Assembly (NCBI GenBank): GCA_020630875.1
Contig: JAHDIH010000008.1
Span: 83,969-147,968, forward strand
Reading direction: 5' to 3'
DNA: 64,000 nucleotides
Source of the DNA: Deltaproteobacteria bacterium
Lineage (GTDB): Bacteria; Myxococcota_A; Polyangia; Haliangiales; Haliangiaceae
Shown here: in pieces, positions 25,725 through 35,023 of the stretch
How the letters are laid out: each line of letters starts with the position of its first letter
How positions within the stretch are numbered: the first letter of the stretch is position 1
Position numbers and translations under genes: made by a program
Notes under the pieces: model-generated
Seen by the model: only the letters and a program-made list of their open reading frames with translations
What the model was told of the DNA's origin: nothing
Databases searched by the model: none

Positions 25725-26489
25725 ATGAGATTTCTTACAGGTTTGTTATTTCTGTCTTTTGCCTCCGGTGCATCCGCGGATGCGGCCAGTGAGGGCCTTG
25801 CCATTGCGAAAAAGAATGCGAAAGCCAATGATGGATACATCGGAGAATCCTCCACCATGGAAATGATTCTTTATAACGCGCAGGGCGCAAAGAACTCCCG
25901 CAAGATGAAGTCTCGAGTAAAAGAGACAAAGAAAGACGGGGATAAATCTATCGTCACGTTCCTTTCGCCTGCGGATGTAAAAGGGACGAAGCTTCTGACA
26001 TGGACGAAGAAACGTGGCGACGACAAGCAGTGGATGTACCTTCCCGCCTTTAAGCGTACCAAGCGCATTGCCGCGAGAAACAAAAGTGGTTCTTTCATGG
26101 GAAGTGAATTCGCGTACGAAGACTTGGGGTCTCAAGAAGTTGAGAAATACAAGTTCAAACTACTTTCCGAGGAGAAATTCGGTGGTAGGGCCGTGTGGAA
26201 AATGGAGCGGATTCCGAAAGACAAACGTTCCGGCTACAGTAAACAAATCATGTGGATCGATAAAGCGTATCATGGTCCTCTTCAAATCGACTACTACGAT
26301 CGTAAGGGTGCAAAGTTAAAGACAGCAAAGTTTACGAACTACAAAAAGTTTGGAAAACATTGGCGAGTCGGCAAGATCGATATATCTAACCACCAAACGC
26401 GAAAACGCTCGGTGATCAGCTGGTCGAAACGAACACTTGGTAAGTCGATTGATGATGAGGTGTTTGATGCCGACGAACTTGATCAGTAG
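25725..26489 (+). CDS. LolA-like outer-membrane lipoprotein-sorting protein
   Basis: A 254-residue secreted protein with signal peptide MRFLTGLLFLSFASGASADA. The body matches the LolA-like family that accompanies RND exporters (DUF with SRKMKSRVKETKKDGDKSIVTFLSPADVKGTKLLTW in parts, WMYLPAFKRTKRIAARNKSGSFMGSEFAYEDL, IMWIDKAYHGPLQIDYYDRKG). It is predicted to be a periplasmic carrier of lipids or lipidated material with an open beta-barrel fold. It is the first gene after the operator and overlaps the next gene by 23 nt. The substrate is unknown. Confidence 0.87.
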   Translation: MRFLTGLLFLSFASGASADAASEGLAIAKKNAKANDGYIGESSTMEMILYNAQGAKNSRKMKSRVKETKKDGDKSIVTFLSPADVKGTKLLTWTKKRGDDKQWMYLPAFKRTKRIAARNKSGSFMGSEFAYEDLGSQEVEKYKFKLLSEEKFGGRAVWKMERIPKDKRSGYSKQIMWIDKAYHGPLQIDYYDRKGAKLKTAKFTNYKKFGKHWRVGKIDISNHQTRKRSVISWSKRTLGKSIDDEVFDADELDQ

Positions 26490-27711
26490 TTTAATAGTTG
26501 TCGCATTATCTGTCGCTTCTCACGCGGACTCCTTTTCCAGCGAAGGAGAGCTCACATTGGAGGGACGTGGTTTTCTGCCCGATGTGAGCAGTGTAGATAA
26601 TTTCAACGTCAGTCTCGCTGGCAGGCTAAAAGCGACTTACAAGAACAAGCCGTGGAGGGCCAATTTTTCTCTGTTTGGCCGAGCTGACGCTCGAGATGAT
26701 GAGCGCTCAGCGATGTTTGTCGAAGAGGCTTGGGTTCAGTACAAAAAAAAGAAGCTCCGTATCGTCGCAGGTTACGACACGCGTAATTGGAGTGCGCTTG
26801 AGGTGTTTCATCCTGTCGATGTAATCAACGCTCGTTTTCTTGATGGCGACATTCAGTACCCTGAGAAGATAGGTGAACTAATGGTGAGCGCGCGACTGAA
26901 GTTTGGTGAAGGAAGTATTGAAGCGATGGCTATGCCTGTTTTCACCGAGCCTATTTTTCCAAGTCAACGGTCACGTTTTCGTTTTGCTCCGCCCGGAGTC
27001 GGACTCCCCGAGGCTTGGCATACGGACATGGATGGAAAGCGTACTGATAGTAACTTCCTACCTCAGTGGGCGGTGCGGTTGCAGTATCGTTTTTCTGACC
27101 TGGAACTCTCAGCCCACGTCTTGCATCAGCTTGATCGACAATCGCCGTTTCTTACTCCGGATGTTGTCAATGGCGTCGCGACCGCTCGGCTTTTGTACGC
27201 CCCTGTAATGCAGTTTGGTGGAACCGCACAACTGGTGAAAGGTGGGTTTATATTCAAAGCGGAAGGGGCTTACAGAAAGCTGACAGAACCTCAGTCGCTG
27301 ACAATCCTTCCAGCTGTCGATTACGGCCTCGTCGCTGGTGGGGCAGAGTACGGAATTAGTCACGAATCAGGAGCTTCCTCCACACTACTTTTTGAGATGC
27401 AATGGCTGTTGGATGCAAAGGTGGAAGAAGTACCGTTTTTGGCTTTTAGCCGTCACGCGCTTTTGGGGTGGCGTGCCGACTTTTCCGATGAAGCAGGAAC
27501 TACATTGCTATTTTCAGTAATCAGCAATGTCACCGATCCTCAGCAGCTACTCTTGGGCGGAGAACTGGGGCGACGACTAGGAAACGATTGGAAATTGACC
27601 GCAGGGTTCCGATTGATTCACTTGCCTGCCGATGATCCCGACAACAGGGTTGGGGCAGATTGGTTGTCGGGGGCGAATCAGGCCTATGCGAAGATGACTC
27701 GATACTTTTAG
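26467..27711 (+). CDS. Outer-membrane beta-barrel protein of the RND export unit
   Basis: A 414-residue exported protein. The ATG at 26467 is chosen because it gives a clean signal peptide (MPTNLISSLIVVALSVASHA) and because a more upstream start would lengthen the overlap with the LolA-like gene. Alternating polar/hydrophobic strands (WRANFSLFGRADARDD, VQYKKKKLRIVAGYDTRNWS, FIFKAEGAYRKL, LGWRADFSDEAGTTLLFSVI) and a terminal aromatic residue (KMTRYF) indicate an outer-membrane beta-barrel. It resembles DUF1302-type barrels found next to LolA-like proteins and MMPL pumps. Likely outlet or acceptor for the exported material; the exact role is inferred from neighbours. Confidence 0.78.
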   Translation: MPTNLISSLIVVALSVASHADSFSSEGELTLEGRGFLPDVSSVDNFNVSLAGRLKATYKNKPWRANFSLFGRADARDDERSAMFVEEAWVQYKKKKLRIVAGYDTRNWSALEVFHPVDVINARFLDGDIQYPEKIGELMVSARLKFGEGSIEAMAMPVFTEPIFPSQRSRFRFAPPGVGLPEAWHTDMDGKRTDSNFLPQWAVRLQYRFSDLELSAHVLHQLDRQSPFLTPDVVNGVATARLLYAPVMQFGGTAQLVKGGFIFKAEGAYRKLTEPQSLTILPAVDYGLVAGGAEYGISHESGASSTLLFEMQWLLDAKVEEVPFLAFSRHALLGWRADFSDEAGTTLLFSVISNVTDPQQLLLGGELGRRLGNDWKLTAGFRLIHLPADDPDNRVGADWLSGANQAYAKMTRYF

Positions 27712-27722
27712 AAAAGAACAAA

Positions 27723-30185
27723 ATGAGCGAACCAAAGAAATTTAAATTTGTAGAATTCATCGTAAACAAACCGCTGATGGCAATTGCTTGTGCGGTCGCA
27801 ATACTTTTGGTGTTGGCGCCTGGAGTGAAAGGGTTGGTACCGAATTTCACGCATACGGCTTTCTTTACGGACGACGACCCGATGGTGCTGCAATTCAATG
27901 ATTTTGAAAAGCAGTTCTCCAATGATGACAATTTGCTCATAGCGGTGAAATCACCTTCGGGAATTTTCGATGAAGACTCCGCGCTGTTGCTCCAGGAAAT
28001 CACTAAAGAGATGTGGTTGGTCCCTGATATTATTCGGGTGGATTCGCTATCCAATTTTAACTGGGTGCATGATGTAGACGATGTCATGGTCGTAGAGGCT
28101 CTGATTCCCAAGAAGGTTTCCATGGAGGAGGCCAAGGCGGTCGAAACTCTTGCTTTAAAAGAAGGTCTATTAGAAGCGGCTGTGATCAACGGGCCGTTGA
28201 CTCAAGAAATGATTGCAGCTTTACGCGAGGCTGAGTCGGGACTAATTGCGGAGGGGAAAGTTGATGTGTCTACGATTCCCGAAGTCGCGATGTTTCCGGA
28301 TGTGCTGAAGCAACGAAAAAAGGTAGCGCTTTCTCACCGAGTACTTCCTGAGTACTTGGTTTCCAAAGACGCGACTACCGCACTAATCTACGCAAGGGTT
28401 CGCCCAGGCTTTGACAATCCGCCTGATGCGCCGTTAATTACCAACGCGGCCAAAAAGGTACTTGAGAAACTCAAAAGGACGGATCATGAATTCTACATGA
28501 CCGGTGGTACGGCGATTAATACGGCTTTCAAAGAATCTGCTGAGTCGGACATGTCTCGGATAATGCCTATTCTTCTCGGGATTACGATTCTATTGCTCTT
28601 TTTGAGATTTCGTTCTGTTGCGGGAGTTATTCTTCCGTTGCTCGTGGTGATTTGGGGAACCATTGGGGCGTTCGGGTTTGGCGGTTGGATTGACATCGAA
28701 GTCTCTACAATTACCATTACGCTGCCGCAGATCATGATAGCGGTGGGAGTGGCAGATGCCATTCATATTTTGACATCTTACTTTTTGGCAAGACGACGTG
28801 GTGAGGATCGAAAAGAAGCGACGCGTTACACCCTTTCCAAAAATCTGAAACCGACGATACTCACAACCATCTCGACGGCCCTTGGTTTTGCGGCCTTCGT
28901 AACCGCTTCGTTAAAACCTATCATTGGTCTTGGCATTATCGCAGCGGCCGGCACTTTGGTCGCATGGCTTGCTACCTATTTGTTGGTGGGGGGGCTTCTC
29001 GTTTTACTTCCTTGGAAAGTTAAGAAGGTAGATACTGTGGAAGGCGGCGTAGCGAGCGAACGTTCCAAGCGATGGGCCAAAGTGCTCGACAAGCATCGAT
29101 TAAAGATTGTGGTTGTCGGATTCGCCTTGGCGGGCGTGAGTATCTTCTTGTCTTTAAAGAACACGGTGAACTCTGACCCGTATAAATATTTCGCAGAGGG
29201 GTATCCACTCAGAGACGCACAAGACATCATATTGAAAGACATGGGCGGTGCATTGACCTACGAGGTCGTCGTTGACTCCGGCAAGAAAGACGGCATCAAA
29301 GATCCGGACTTCCTTAAGAGGGTAGAGCAGCTAGAAAAGCAAGCCCTTGATCTCAAGTTGGTTGGTAAGTCTGTTTCTATTGTCGAAATCGTCAAACAGG
29401 TCCACGAGACATTTTATGGAAATAACCCGGAGTATTACCGCATTCCTGATACCACTCCGCAAGTCGCGCAATTGATTCAACAGTACTCAGGAGGATTGCC
29501 TCAAGGTATGGGGCTTGATGATTCCATCGACTACGACTACCAAAGACTACGTATCAGGTTTATTTCAAAAACGACTGCATCTTCGGAGTGGCTTGATAAC
29601 GCCCGTTTGCTTGAAAGAAAAGCAACGGCTCTCGGATTGAACGCGATAGTTACCGGTAAGTCTCGATTGTATCAGGGAATGAACGACCACGTGGTGGAAT
29701 CGTTTATACGGTCACTTTTGACCGCGGTAGTTTTGATCAGTTTGCTTTTGCTTTGCGTCTTCCGGTCCTTGCGGGTTGGTCTGATAGCAATTATTCCTAA
29801 CGTCATTCCTTTGATGGTTGGTGGGCTCACGCTTTGGATTATTGGTAAACCGATTGACATAGGAACGGTCTTGGTCGCTTCTGTATGCATCGGTATTGCT
29901 GTTGACGACACGATTCATATTCTTTCTAGCTACGACTATTGGCGTAATCAGGGAGATGCGTCTCAAGTGGCCATCGGCAAAGTGTTCTCCGGAACGGGAC
30001 CAGCGCTTGTGGTGACTACCGCTATTTTGGTCGCTGCTTTTGGCATGTATGCTTTTGGTACATTTGTTCCAAACGTCTACTTTGGAATTCTCACGGCGAC
30101 GGTCCTTATTGCGGCGCTTATCACCGACATGGTGTTTCTTCCTGCGCTTCTGATGCTGCTGGAAGGCGACGAAAAGGAATCTTAG
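27723..30185 (+). CDS. RND superfamily exporter (MMPL type)
   Basis: An 820-residue inner-membrane pump. The ATG at 27723 follows the barrel gene by 11 nt; an in-frame GTG at 27660 would overlap that gene. Topology is one N-terminal helix (about 18-37), a large periplasmic domain (about 38-275), five helices (about 276-440), one more helix, a second periplasmic domain and a C-terminal helix bundle, the duplicated RND plan with 12 helices. Proton-relay motifs appear as GVADAIHILTSYF in the first bundle and GIAVDDTIHILSSYDY in the second. It is of the hydrophobe exporter type that works with a LolA-like protein, so lipid export is a reasonable guess. Confidence 0.9.
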   Translation: MSEPKKFKFVEFIVNKPLMAIACAVAILLVLAPGVKGLVPNFTHTAFFTDDDPMVLQFNDFEKQFSNDDNLLIAVKSPSGIFDEDSALLLQEITKEMWLVPDIIRVDSLSNFNWVHDVDDVMVVEALIPKKVSMEEAKAVETLALKEGLLEAAVINGPLTQEMIAALREAESGLIAEGKVDVSTIPEVAMFPDVLKQRKKVALSHRVLPEYLVSKDATTALIYARVRPGFDNPPDAPLITNAAKKVLEKLKRTDHEFYMTGGTAINTAFKESAESDMSRIMPILLGITILLLFLRFRSVAGVILPLLVVIWGTIGAFGFGGWIDIEVSTITITLPQIMIAVGVADAIHILTSYFLARRRGEDRKEATRYTLSKNLKPTILTTISTALGFAAFVTASLKPIIGLGIIAAAGTLVAWLATYLLVGGLLVLLPWKVKKVDTVEGGVASERSKRWAKVLDKHRLKIVVVGFALAGVSIFLSLKNTVNSDPYKYFAEGYPLRDAQDIILKDMGGALTYEVVVDSGKKDGIKDPDFLKRVEQLEKQALDLKLVGKSVSIVEIVKQVHETFYGNNPEYYRIPDTTPQVAQLIQQYSGGLPQGMGLDDSIDYDYQRLRIRFISKTTASSEWLDNARLLERKATALGLNAIVTGKSRLYQGMNDHVVESFIRSLLTAVVLISLLLLCVFRSLRVGLIAIIPNVIPLMVGGLTLWIIGKPIDIGTVLVASVCIGIAVDDTIHILSSYDYWRNQGDASQVAIGKVFSGTGPALVVTTAILVAAFGMYAFGTFVPNVYFGILTATVLIAALITDMVFLPALLMLLEGDEKES

Positions 30186-30217
30186 ACATTTCTTGCTCGC
30201 GATTGCGACAAAACTAG

Positions 30218-30231
30218 CTTGGGGCCAAGCC
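30218..30231. promoter_or_regulatory. Inverted repeat GCTTGG-GG-CCAAGC upstream of the Clp-like gene
   Basis: Six-bp perfect arms separated by 2 bp, located 30 nt before the start codon of the Clp-like ATPase. No T tract follows, so it is unlikely to be a terminator. It may be a protein-binding site; no regulator is assigned. Confidence 0.35.
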
Positions 30232-30261
30232 ACAGAAAACTAACTTTGGTACGCTCAAGTC

Positions 30262-32991
30262 ATGGCTGACGATATTTGGGGGCAGTGGCTTGAGCGAGAT
30301 CTGTTGCAAGACGCCAGAAATGGCAAGGTCAAAGCAGCGTATGAGGTCGACCAAATGGTCGATCGAGTCGTCGATATTTGCCTTGCTAAAAAATGTCCAA
30401 TCTTAGTCGGTGAAAGTGGCGTAGGGAAAAGCGCAATCATTGGTGAACTGGCACGGCAACTTGCCGATCCCACTCGAAATCATACTGCTGAACTTGCCAG
30501 TTTGTATGGCAATATGAGCCTGTACCAACTTTCTTTCCGCCGTAGAGCGGTAGGGCTAAAGAAACCCAATGAAGAGATGGGAGAGGAAATGGGAAAACTG
30601 GTAGATGCGATACTCTCTGCTGGAAACATCATTCCCTATTTTCGTGATATCGAGCTCGGGTACCAGTTTGATCTTGAACCACTACTTGAGTCACTGGCAT
30701 TCAGACTTGACCTTCCCGTTTTGGGAGAAGGTGGGCAGAAGCGTGTGCAGCGAATGTTGGAGTATAATACCGAGCTTGAGAAACACTATGTGACCGTGCA
30801 AGTACAGGAGCCGAACTTAGCGGCGGCGAGTAAGATTATGGATCAATGGTGCGACAGTTTAAGCACTAAAGTTGATGCTGCCGCGCGAAGTCAGTCCATC
30901 TACTTATCCCATCGCTTTTTGTCCCGTAGCCGCATGCCGCAAAAAGCGATTGACTTGATGACGCAGGTGGTAGCTACCACGCGAACGAAAAGCGTGAGCG
31001 AGGGCGATGTCATTGCTCGCTTTAGTCAAACTCACCAAGTCCCGAAGAGTCTAATAGATCCAACGGTTCCGCTGGATCTCACGGCGCTTAAGCAACACTT
31101 TCACGAGTCGGTGCTGGGCCAGAACAAAGCCGTGGAAACGGTAGTCGATGTGATCGGCTTAATAAAGGCGGGACTTTCAGACCCCAGACGTCCGTTTGGA
31201 GTGTTTCTATTCGCAGGGCCTACTGGGGTTGGTAAGACGCACCTGGCACAACTTCTCGCTTCCTATTTATTCGGTGGTAGCGAACGAATGATTCGCATTA
31301 ACATGACCGATTTCGCTGATGAAAATGGCGCAGATACTTTGTTTGGTAATCCCAATGCAAACGGCGTCGAACGACAGCGAGGAGTATTGACCTCAAGGGT
31401 CAGTGGACTCCCATTTGCGGTACTTCTTCTCGACGAGTTTGAAAAAGCTCACAAGCAAGTTCACGATAGGCTTCTGCAACTTATCGATGAAGGTGAATTT
31501 ATTAATGGACTTGGAGAGACGGTTTCTTGTCGCTCGATGATTATTATTGCAACCTCTAATGCAGGCGCCGAAGCTTATCGGACCGCTTCCTTTGGGTTCC
31601 AGAACCGTCAAGCAGGCGTGGAACAAAAAGCCAGAGAGGTAGAGCGAAAGCTTCAAGAATTATTTCGCTATGAGCTACTCAATAGGTTCGATCGATTGGT
31701 TCACTTCTTTCCACTGCAGCGCGATAGTATTCGCAGGATTGCGGCACGAGAACTAAAGTTGCTTGGTGAGCGCGTTGGGCTAAGTCAGCGTCGGCTTACC
31801 TTGTCATGCGACGAAGCCGTGTTGGACTGGCTTGCGACTCATGGCTACCATCCCAATTATGGCGCTCGCTTTTTACGAAGGACTATTGAGCGCTCTATAG
31901 CGACTTCTGTTGCCGGAGCGATTGTAAGAGAAAATCCACCCGAAGAATCAGAGATTGCCGTTACCGTTAGAGGGGCCAAGATTGCTGCCTACGTTGCAAG
32001 CCCATCAAAAGTGGCGGCGGTCGTCGATGGTGTTTCCACAGTTCCTGCACGGACAAGAGAACAATGGATAAGCGATGCCAAATCGCTACTCGCTTCACTC
32101 GAACCTTTGATGAACTCCCTAGAGACGGTACGCTCTCGTCGCTCGGATGTGTTGAAACTTATGGGAGCGGCGGACGCATGGACCAATGATGACCGACGCA
32201 ATAATTTGCTAGAAGAGTTTCAGAATCTCGATCTTCAGGTGCGCATGCAGGAGAATGGAGAGCAAGCGGCACAAATGCTAGAGGAAGCGTTGAGTGAGTC
32301 TGCGCCGACGGAAAGAATCGCTAGAAGGGTTCAAAGGCTCACTACAGCCAAACGCAACTGGGAAATGAGACTTGCGGAAGCCGGCCCGTCATCGATTTGG
32401 TTGATGATTGGCGTCACAGAAGCTACTAAGGACAACAGCGAATTACTTGAAAAGATGGCAGTAGCTGAGATGCGTTGGTGCCGGCAGTTGTCCCTCGAAG
32501 TCGCCGTCGCTGGTTACTCTGAAGAAAACGGCGAACTGTCTCGGGTCTATCTAGACGTGGAAGGGCCGGGGGCAAGTGAGTTTTTAAAACACGAACGCGG
32601 CGTTCACCGTTTCTTTCCAGGAACTGAAAATCACGCAAAGATTTTTGTGGATGCAGTACCCAAAAAGGAGAAAAGTAATTTGGGGCAAGTTCGTTCTAAG
32701 CGTAAACGGGCCGGCCGCCTAGGAATCTTCGTCGATGGCGAAGCTAGCTGTTATTTTGAAGAGCGCGGTATCTCTCGTACGGTTATTGGAAGTCACGACG
32801 TTCGTTTGCGTCGACTAAGCGCTACGTTGGATAAACTAGAAACCATCCCCACGGAAGTGGTTCGCATTTACGGAAAAGATGGGGTTGGTGCTCGCGATCC
32901 GGAGACCGGCGTGTCGCTAATGAAACTAAAAGACGTATTCAATGGTTTGTTTGACAGATTCCTAGAGGCTAGGCGTAGTTTAACTCGCTAA
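30262..32991 (+). CDS. Clp-type AAA+ unfoldase fused to a release-factor-like C-terminal module
   Basis: 909 residues without the usual Clp N-domain. The first AAA+ module keeps Walker A GESGVGKS (50-57), but the place of Walker B reads IIPYFRDIELGY, without the DE pair. The second module is complete: GPTGVGKT (319-326), LLLDEFEKA (D391/E392), sensor IIIATSNAG, arginine R475 in LLNRFDR, and a Clp C-terminal subdomain to about 590. The Walker A spacing of 269 residues fits ClpA, and there is no ClpB middle domain. FGF occurs where ClpC-type proteins carry their ClpP-binding loop. Residues about 620-909 resemble a class I release factor: helical PCRF part, GVHRF (780-784), GEASCYFEER and the terminal DPETGVS (879-885), but the catalytic GGQ segment is missing. 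A ribosome-linked unfoldase is inferred, not proven. Confidence 0.85.
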   Translation: MADDIWGQWLERDLLQDARNGKVKAAYEVDQMVDRVVDICLAKKCPILVGESGVGKSAIIGELARQLADPTRNHTAELASLYGNMSLYQLSFRRRAVGLKKPNEEMGEEMGKLVDAILSAGNIIPYFRDIELGYQFDLEPLLESLAFRLDLPVLGEGGQKRVQRMLEYNTELEKHYVTVQVQEPNLAAASKIMDQWCDSLSTKVDAAARSQSIYLSHRFLSRSRMPQKAIDLMTQVVATTRTKSVSEGDVIARFSQTHQVPKSLIDPTVPLDLTALKQHFHESVLGQNKAVETVVDVIGLIKAGLSDPRRPFGVFLFAGPTGVGKTHLAQLLASYLFGGSERMIRINMTDFADENGADTLFGNPNANGVERQRGVLTSRVSGLPFAVLLLDEFEKAHKQVHDRLLQLIDEGEFINGLGETVSCRSMIIIATSNAGAEAYRTASFGFQNRQAGVEQKAREVERKLQELFRYELLNRFDRLVHFFPLQRDSIRRIAARELKLLGERVGLSQRRLTLSCDEAVLDWLATHGYHPNYGARFLRRTIERSIATSVAGAIVRENPPEESEIAVTVRGAKIAAYVASPSKVAAVVDGVSTVPARTREQWISDAKSLLASLEPLMNSLETVRSRRSDVLKLMGAADAWTNDDRRNNLLEEFQNLDLQVRMQENGEQAAQMLEEALSESAPTERIARRVQRLTTAKRNWEMRLAEAGPSSIWLMIGVTEATKDNSELLEKMAVAEMRWCRQLSLEVAVAGYSEENGELSRVYLDVEGPGASEFLKHERGVHRFFPGTENHAKIFVDAVPKKEKSNLGQVRSKRKRAGRLGIFVDGEASCYFEERGISRTVIGSHDVRLRRLSATLDKLETIPTEVVRIYGKDGVGARDPETGVSLMKLKDVFNGLFDRFLEARRSLTR

Positions 32992-32997
32992 CCTAAA

Positions 32998-33504
32998 ATG
33001 GAGCGTCAAGGTTGCGCTGAGCTCTTGCAGCGTCCTAAAATTGTGGTCTTGAAGAACTTACTAATTGTCGTAGTTACATTGGCTTTGGGGTGCTCGGGGG
33101 AGTCGGGGGCAGGACTTGATCCCGCATGGAATACCGTGTTCCAGGGAACGGTTCGAGTCACCCTTTCCGCGGATCTTGGAGATACTTTGGAGACTCAAGA
33201 GGAACTAGGCACCATCACTACCGTGTTTGAAATGGCAGAAACGTACAATCAATCGCTGACTGTACAAGCCGACAGGCTGGATGAGATAAAGCTAGAAATG
33301 GATGCTAGTGGTCGAAGTTCCGTAGGTTTGGCAGGGCAGAGTCTGGGAGAGAACTTGATCGTCGGTCCGTACGTAATGGATATGACACTAAATACCGCTA
33401 CCGCCAATGTTGAAACGGGACTACTCGAGTTTCTCGCCACTGGGAGCTACATCGCGACAACACCAGATTCCCGTGGTTCGTTCGTGATAACACTTGAGGA
33501 GTAA
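32998..33504 (+). CDS. Putative lipoprotein of unknown function
   Basis: A 168-residue exported protein lying 6 nt after the Clp-like gene. The hydrophobic stretch LLIVVVTLALGC ends in a lipobox with Cys32, if the ATG at 32998 is used. GTG at 33043 (MVLKNLLIVVV) would give a more usual signal length and is an equal alternative. The mature part is acidic and rich in beta-type residues (TVRVTLSADLGDTLETQEELGT, LGENLIVGPYVMDMTLNTATANVE). No family was recognised. The tight spacing suggests co-transcription with the Clp-like gene, though the products sit in different compartments. Confidence 0.7.
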   Translation: MERQGCAELLQRPKIVVLKNLLIVVVTLALGCSGESGAGLDPAWNTVFQGTVRVTLSADLGDTLETQEELGTITTVFEMAETYNQSLTVQADRLDEIKLEMDASGRSSVGLAGQSLGENLIVGPYVMDMTLNTATANVETGLLEFLATGSYIATTPDSRGSFVITLEE

Positions 33505-33560
33505 GGTGCCCAAAAGATAGCGTTGATGCTACTGTCACAGCAGCACTGTACAATGGTTTA

Positions 33561-34940
33561 GTGTTTGGTCTTTTGCTAGCAGTGGGAGTGGTGTCGCTTC
33601 TTGCCTTGGTTTTGATTGTTGTCGTTTGGAGGCAGCAGCGAAGTCGTATCGGCCAACTTACTGCGGCTCTAGAGAGTTTAAATAAGGCTTCCCAGCAGCG
33701 TCTTGAACAAGAAGGCGAGCGGACAAGAGATACATTTACTGGAGTAATGGACAGGCAGCTTACTCATCAGCGGCTGCAACGAGAGGAAATCGCTGGTGGC
33801 TATCAGTCCATGACGACTACGTTGGTGGCGCAGGTTACCGGGATTGCAGACCGGTTGGCGGCGCAGGTATCCGGACAGTCTGAGCTTCAGCAACAGCGGC
33901 TGACTCAAACGCAAAAGTCGCTACAGCTCCTCGTTGAGAACACGCAAGATAGTTTTCGCAATCAACAGCAAGTGATGGAACAACGACTGGCAGATATTCG
34001 AACGGTGGTTGACAACCAGCTTGCAACCATGCGCGAGTCGAACGAAAAGAAACTTGAAGAGATGCGAGTTACCGTCGACGAGAAACTTCAAGGAGCCCTC
34101 GAGCGGCGTCTTGGCGAATCTTTCAAGTCCGTGTCAGAGAGGTTGGAACAAGTACATCGTGGTCTGGGAGAAATGCGTACGCTAGCGGTTGGAGTTGGTG
34201 ATTTAAAAAAGGTCATGAACAACGTAAAGACTCGTGGAACCTGGGGCGAGGTTCAACTTGGGACGCTGCTAGAGCAGGTACTCGCGCCAGCACAGTTCTC
34301 AGCTAATGTTGCCACCAAGCCTTCTAGTAGAGACCGAGTCGAATACGCCATCAAGCTCCCAGGCAGTGAAGAAGGTAAAGAAATTTGGCTTCCTATCGAC
34401 GCTAAGTTTCCGCAAGAACCTTACTTGCAACTTAGGAAGGCCCGAGAAGATGCAGATCCAGCAGCAGTGCGTACGGCGTCCAAACGACTTCGAGACAGTG
34501 TGAAAGCAAGCGCTCTCACCATTCGAGAAAAGTACGTGGAGCCTCCTTCTACAACGGACTTTGCTTTGATGTTTGTGCCAACAGAGGGACTTTATGCTGA
34601 GATCGCGAGTCAACCGGATACGCTCGAGATGCTGCAGCGTGATTTTAGAATCATGGTTGCCGGCCCAAGTAACCTGGCAGCGCTACTTAACTCACTACAG
34701 CTTGGGTTTAGGACTCTTGCCATTCAAAAACGGTCTAGTGAAGTATGGGATGTGTTGTCTGTAGTGAAAACAGAGTTTAGGAAGTTTGGAGAAGTGCTTT
34801 CCAAAGTGGAAACGAAACTTTCGCAAGCCCAGCGCGTCATAGGAGATGCAAGAAGGCGGGAGAGGGCGATGCATCGATCACTCAAGGAAGTCGATGAGTT
34901 GCCAAGTGCTGCTCAGCAAGTGCTCAAACTCGGTGGCTAG
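33561..34940 (+). CDS. rmuC: RmuC family protein
   Basis: A 459-residue protein. An N-terminal membrane helix (FGLLLAVGVVSLLALVLIVVVW) is followed by a long coiled coil (about 25-215) and the RmuC nuclease-like domain (about 220-430). Family motifs: MNNVKTRGTWGEVQLGTLLEQVL, VEYAIKLPG, WLPIDAKFPQEPYLQL, FALMFVPTEGLYAEI and AGPSNLAALLNSLQLGFRTLAI. RmuC limits inversions at short inverted repeats in E. coli; its enzymology is not settled. The start is GTG at 33561. Inverted-repeat-rich DNA lies directly downstream (35024-35305). Confidence 0.93.
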   Translation: MFGLLLAVGVVSLLALVLIVVVWRQQRSRIGQLTAALESLNKASQQRLEQEGERTRDTFTGVMDRQLTHQRLQREEIAGGYQSMTTTLVAQVTGIADRLAAQVSGQSELQQQRLTQTQKSLQLLVENTQDSFRNQQQVMEQRLADIRTVVDNQLATMRESNEKKLEEMRVTVDEKLQGALERRLGESFKSVSERLEQVHRGLGEMRTLAVGVGDLKKVMNNVKTRGTWGEVQLGTLLEQVLAPAQFSANVATKPSSRDRVEYAIKLPGSEEGKEIWLPIDAKFPQEPYLQLRKAREDADPAAVRTASKRLRDSVKASALTIREKYVEPPSTTDFALMFVPTEGLYAEIASQPDTLEMLQRDFRIMVAGPSNLAALLNSLQLGFRTLAIQKRSSEVWDVLSVVKTEFRKFGEVLSKVETKLSQAQRVIGDARRRERAMHRSLKEVDELPSAAQQVLKLGG

Positions 34941-35023
34941 TCGCTCGTTAGAATCACCGAGCGCGGCGTTATACTCGGGCTCGTGACCACCAGGTCACTT
35001 CGCCTTCCTGGGATTCCATCCCA

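Noticed and set aside
27530..28189. 219-codon open frame antisense to the barrel and RND genes
   Set aside because: Ser/Thr-rich reading opposite a conserved RND pump with clear motifs; a shadow frame.
30218..30231. Terminator between the RND and Clp-like genes
   Set aside because: Perfect arms, but a 2-nt loop and no T tract; kept only as a possible binding site.
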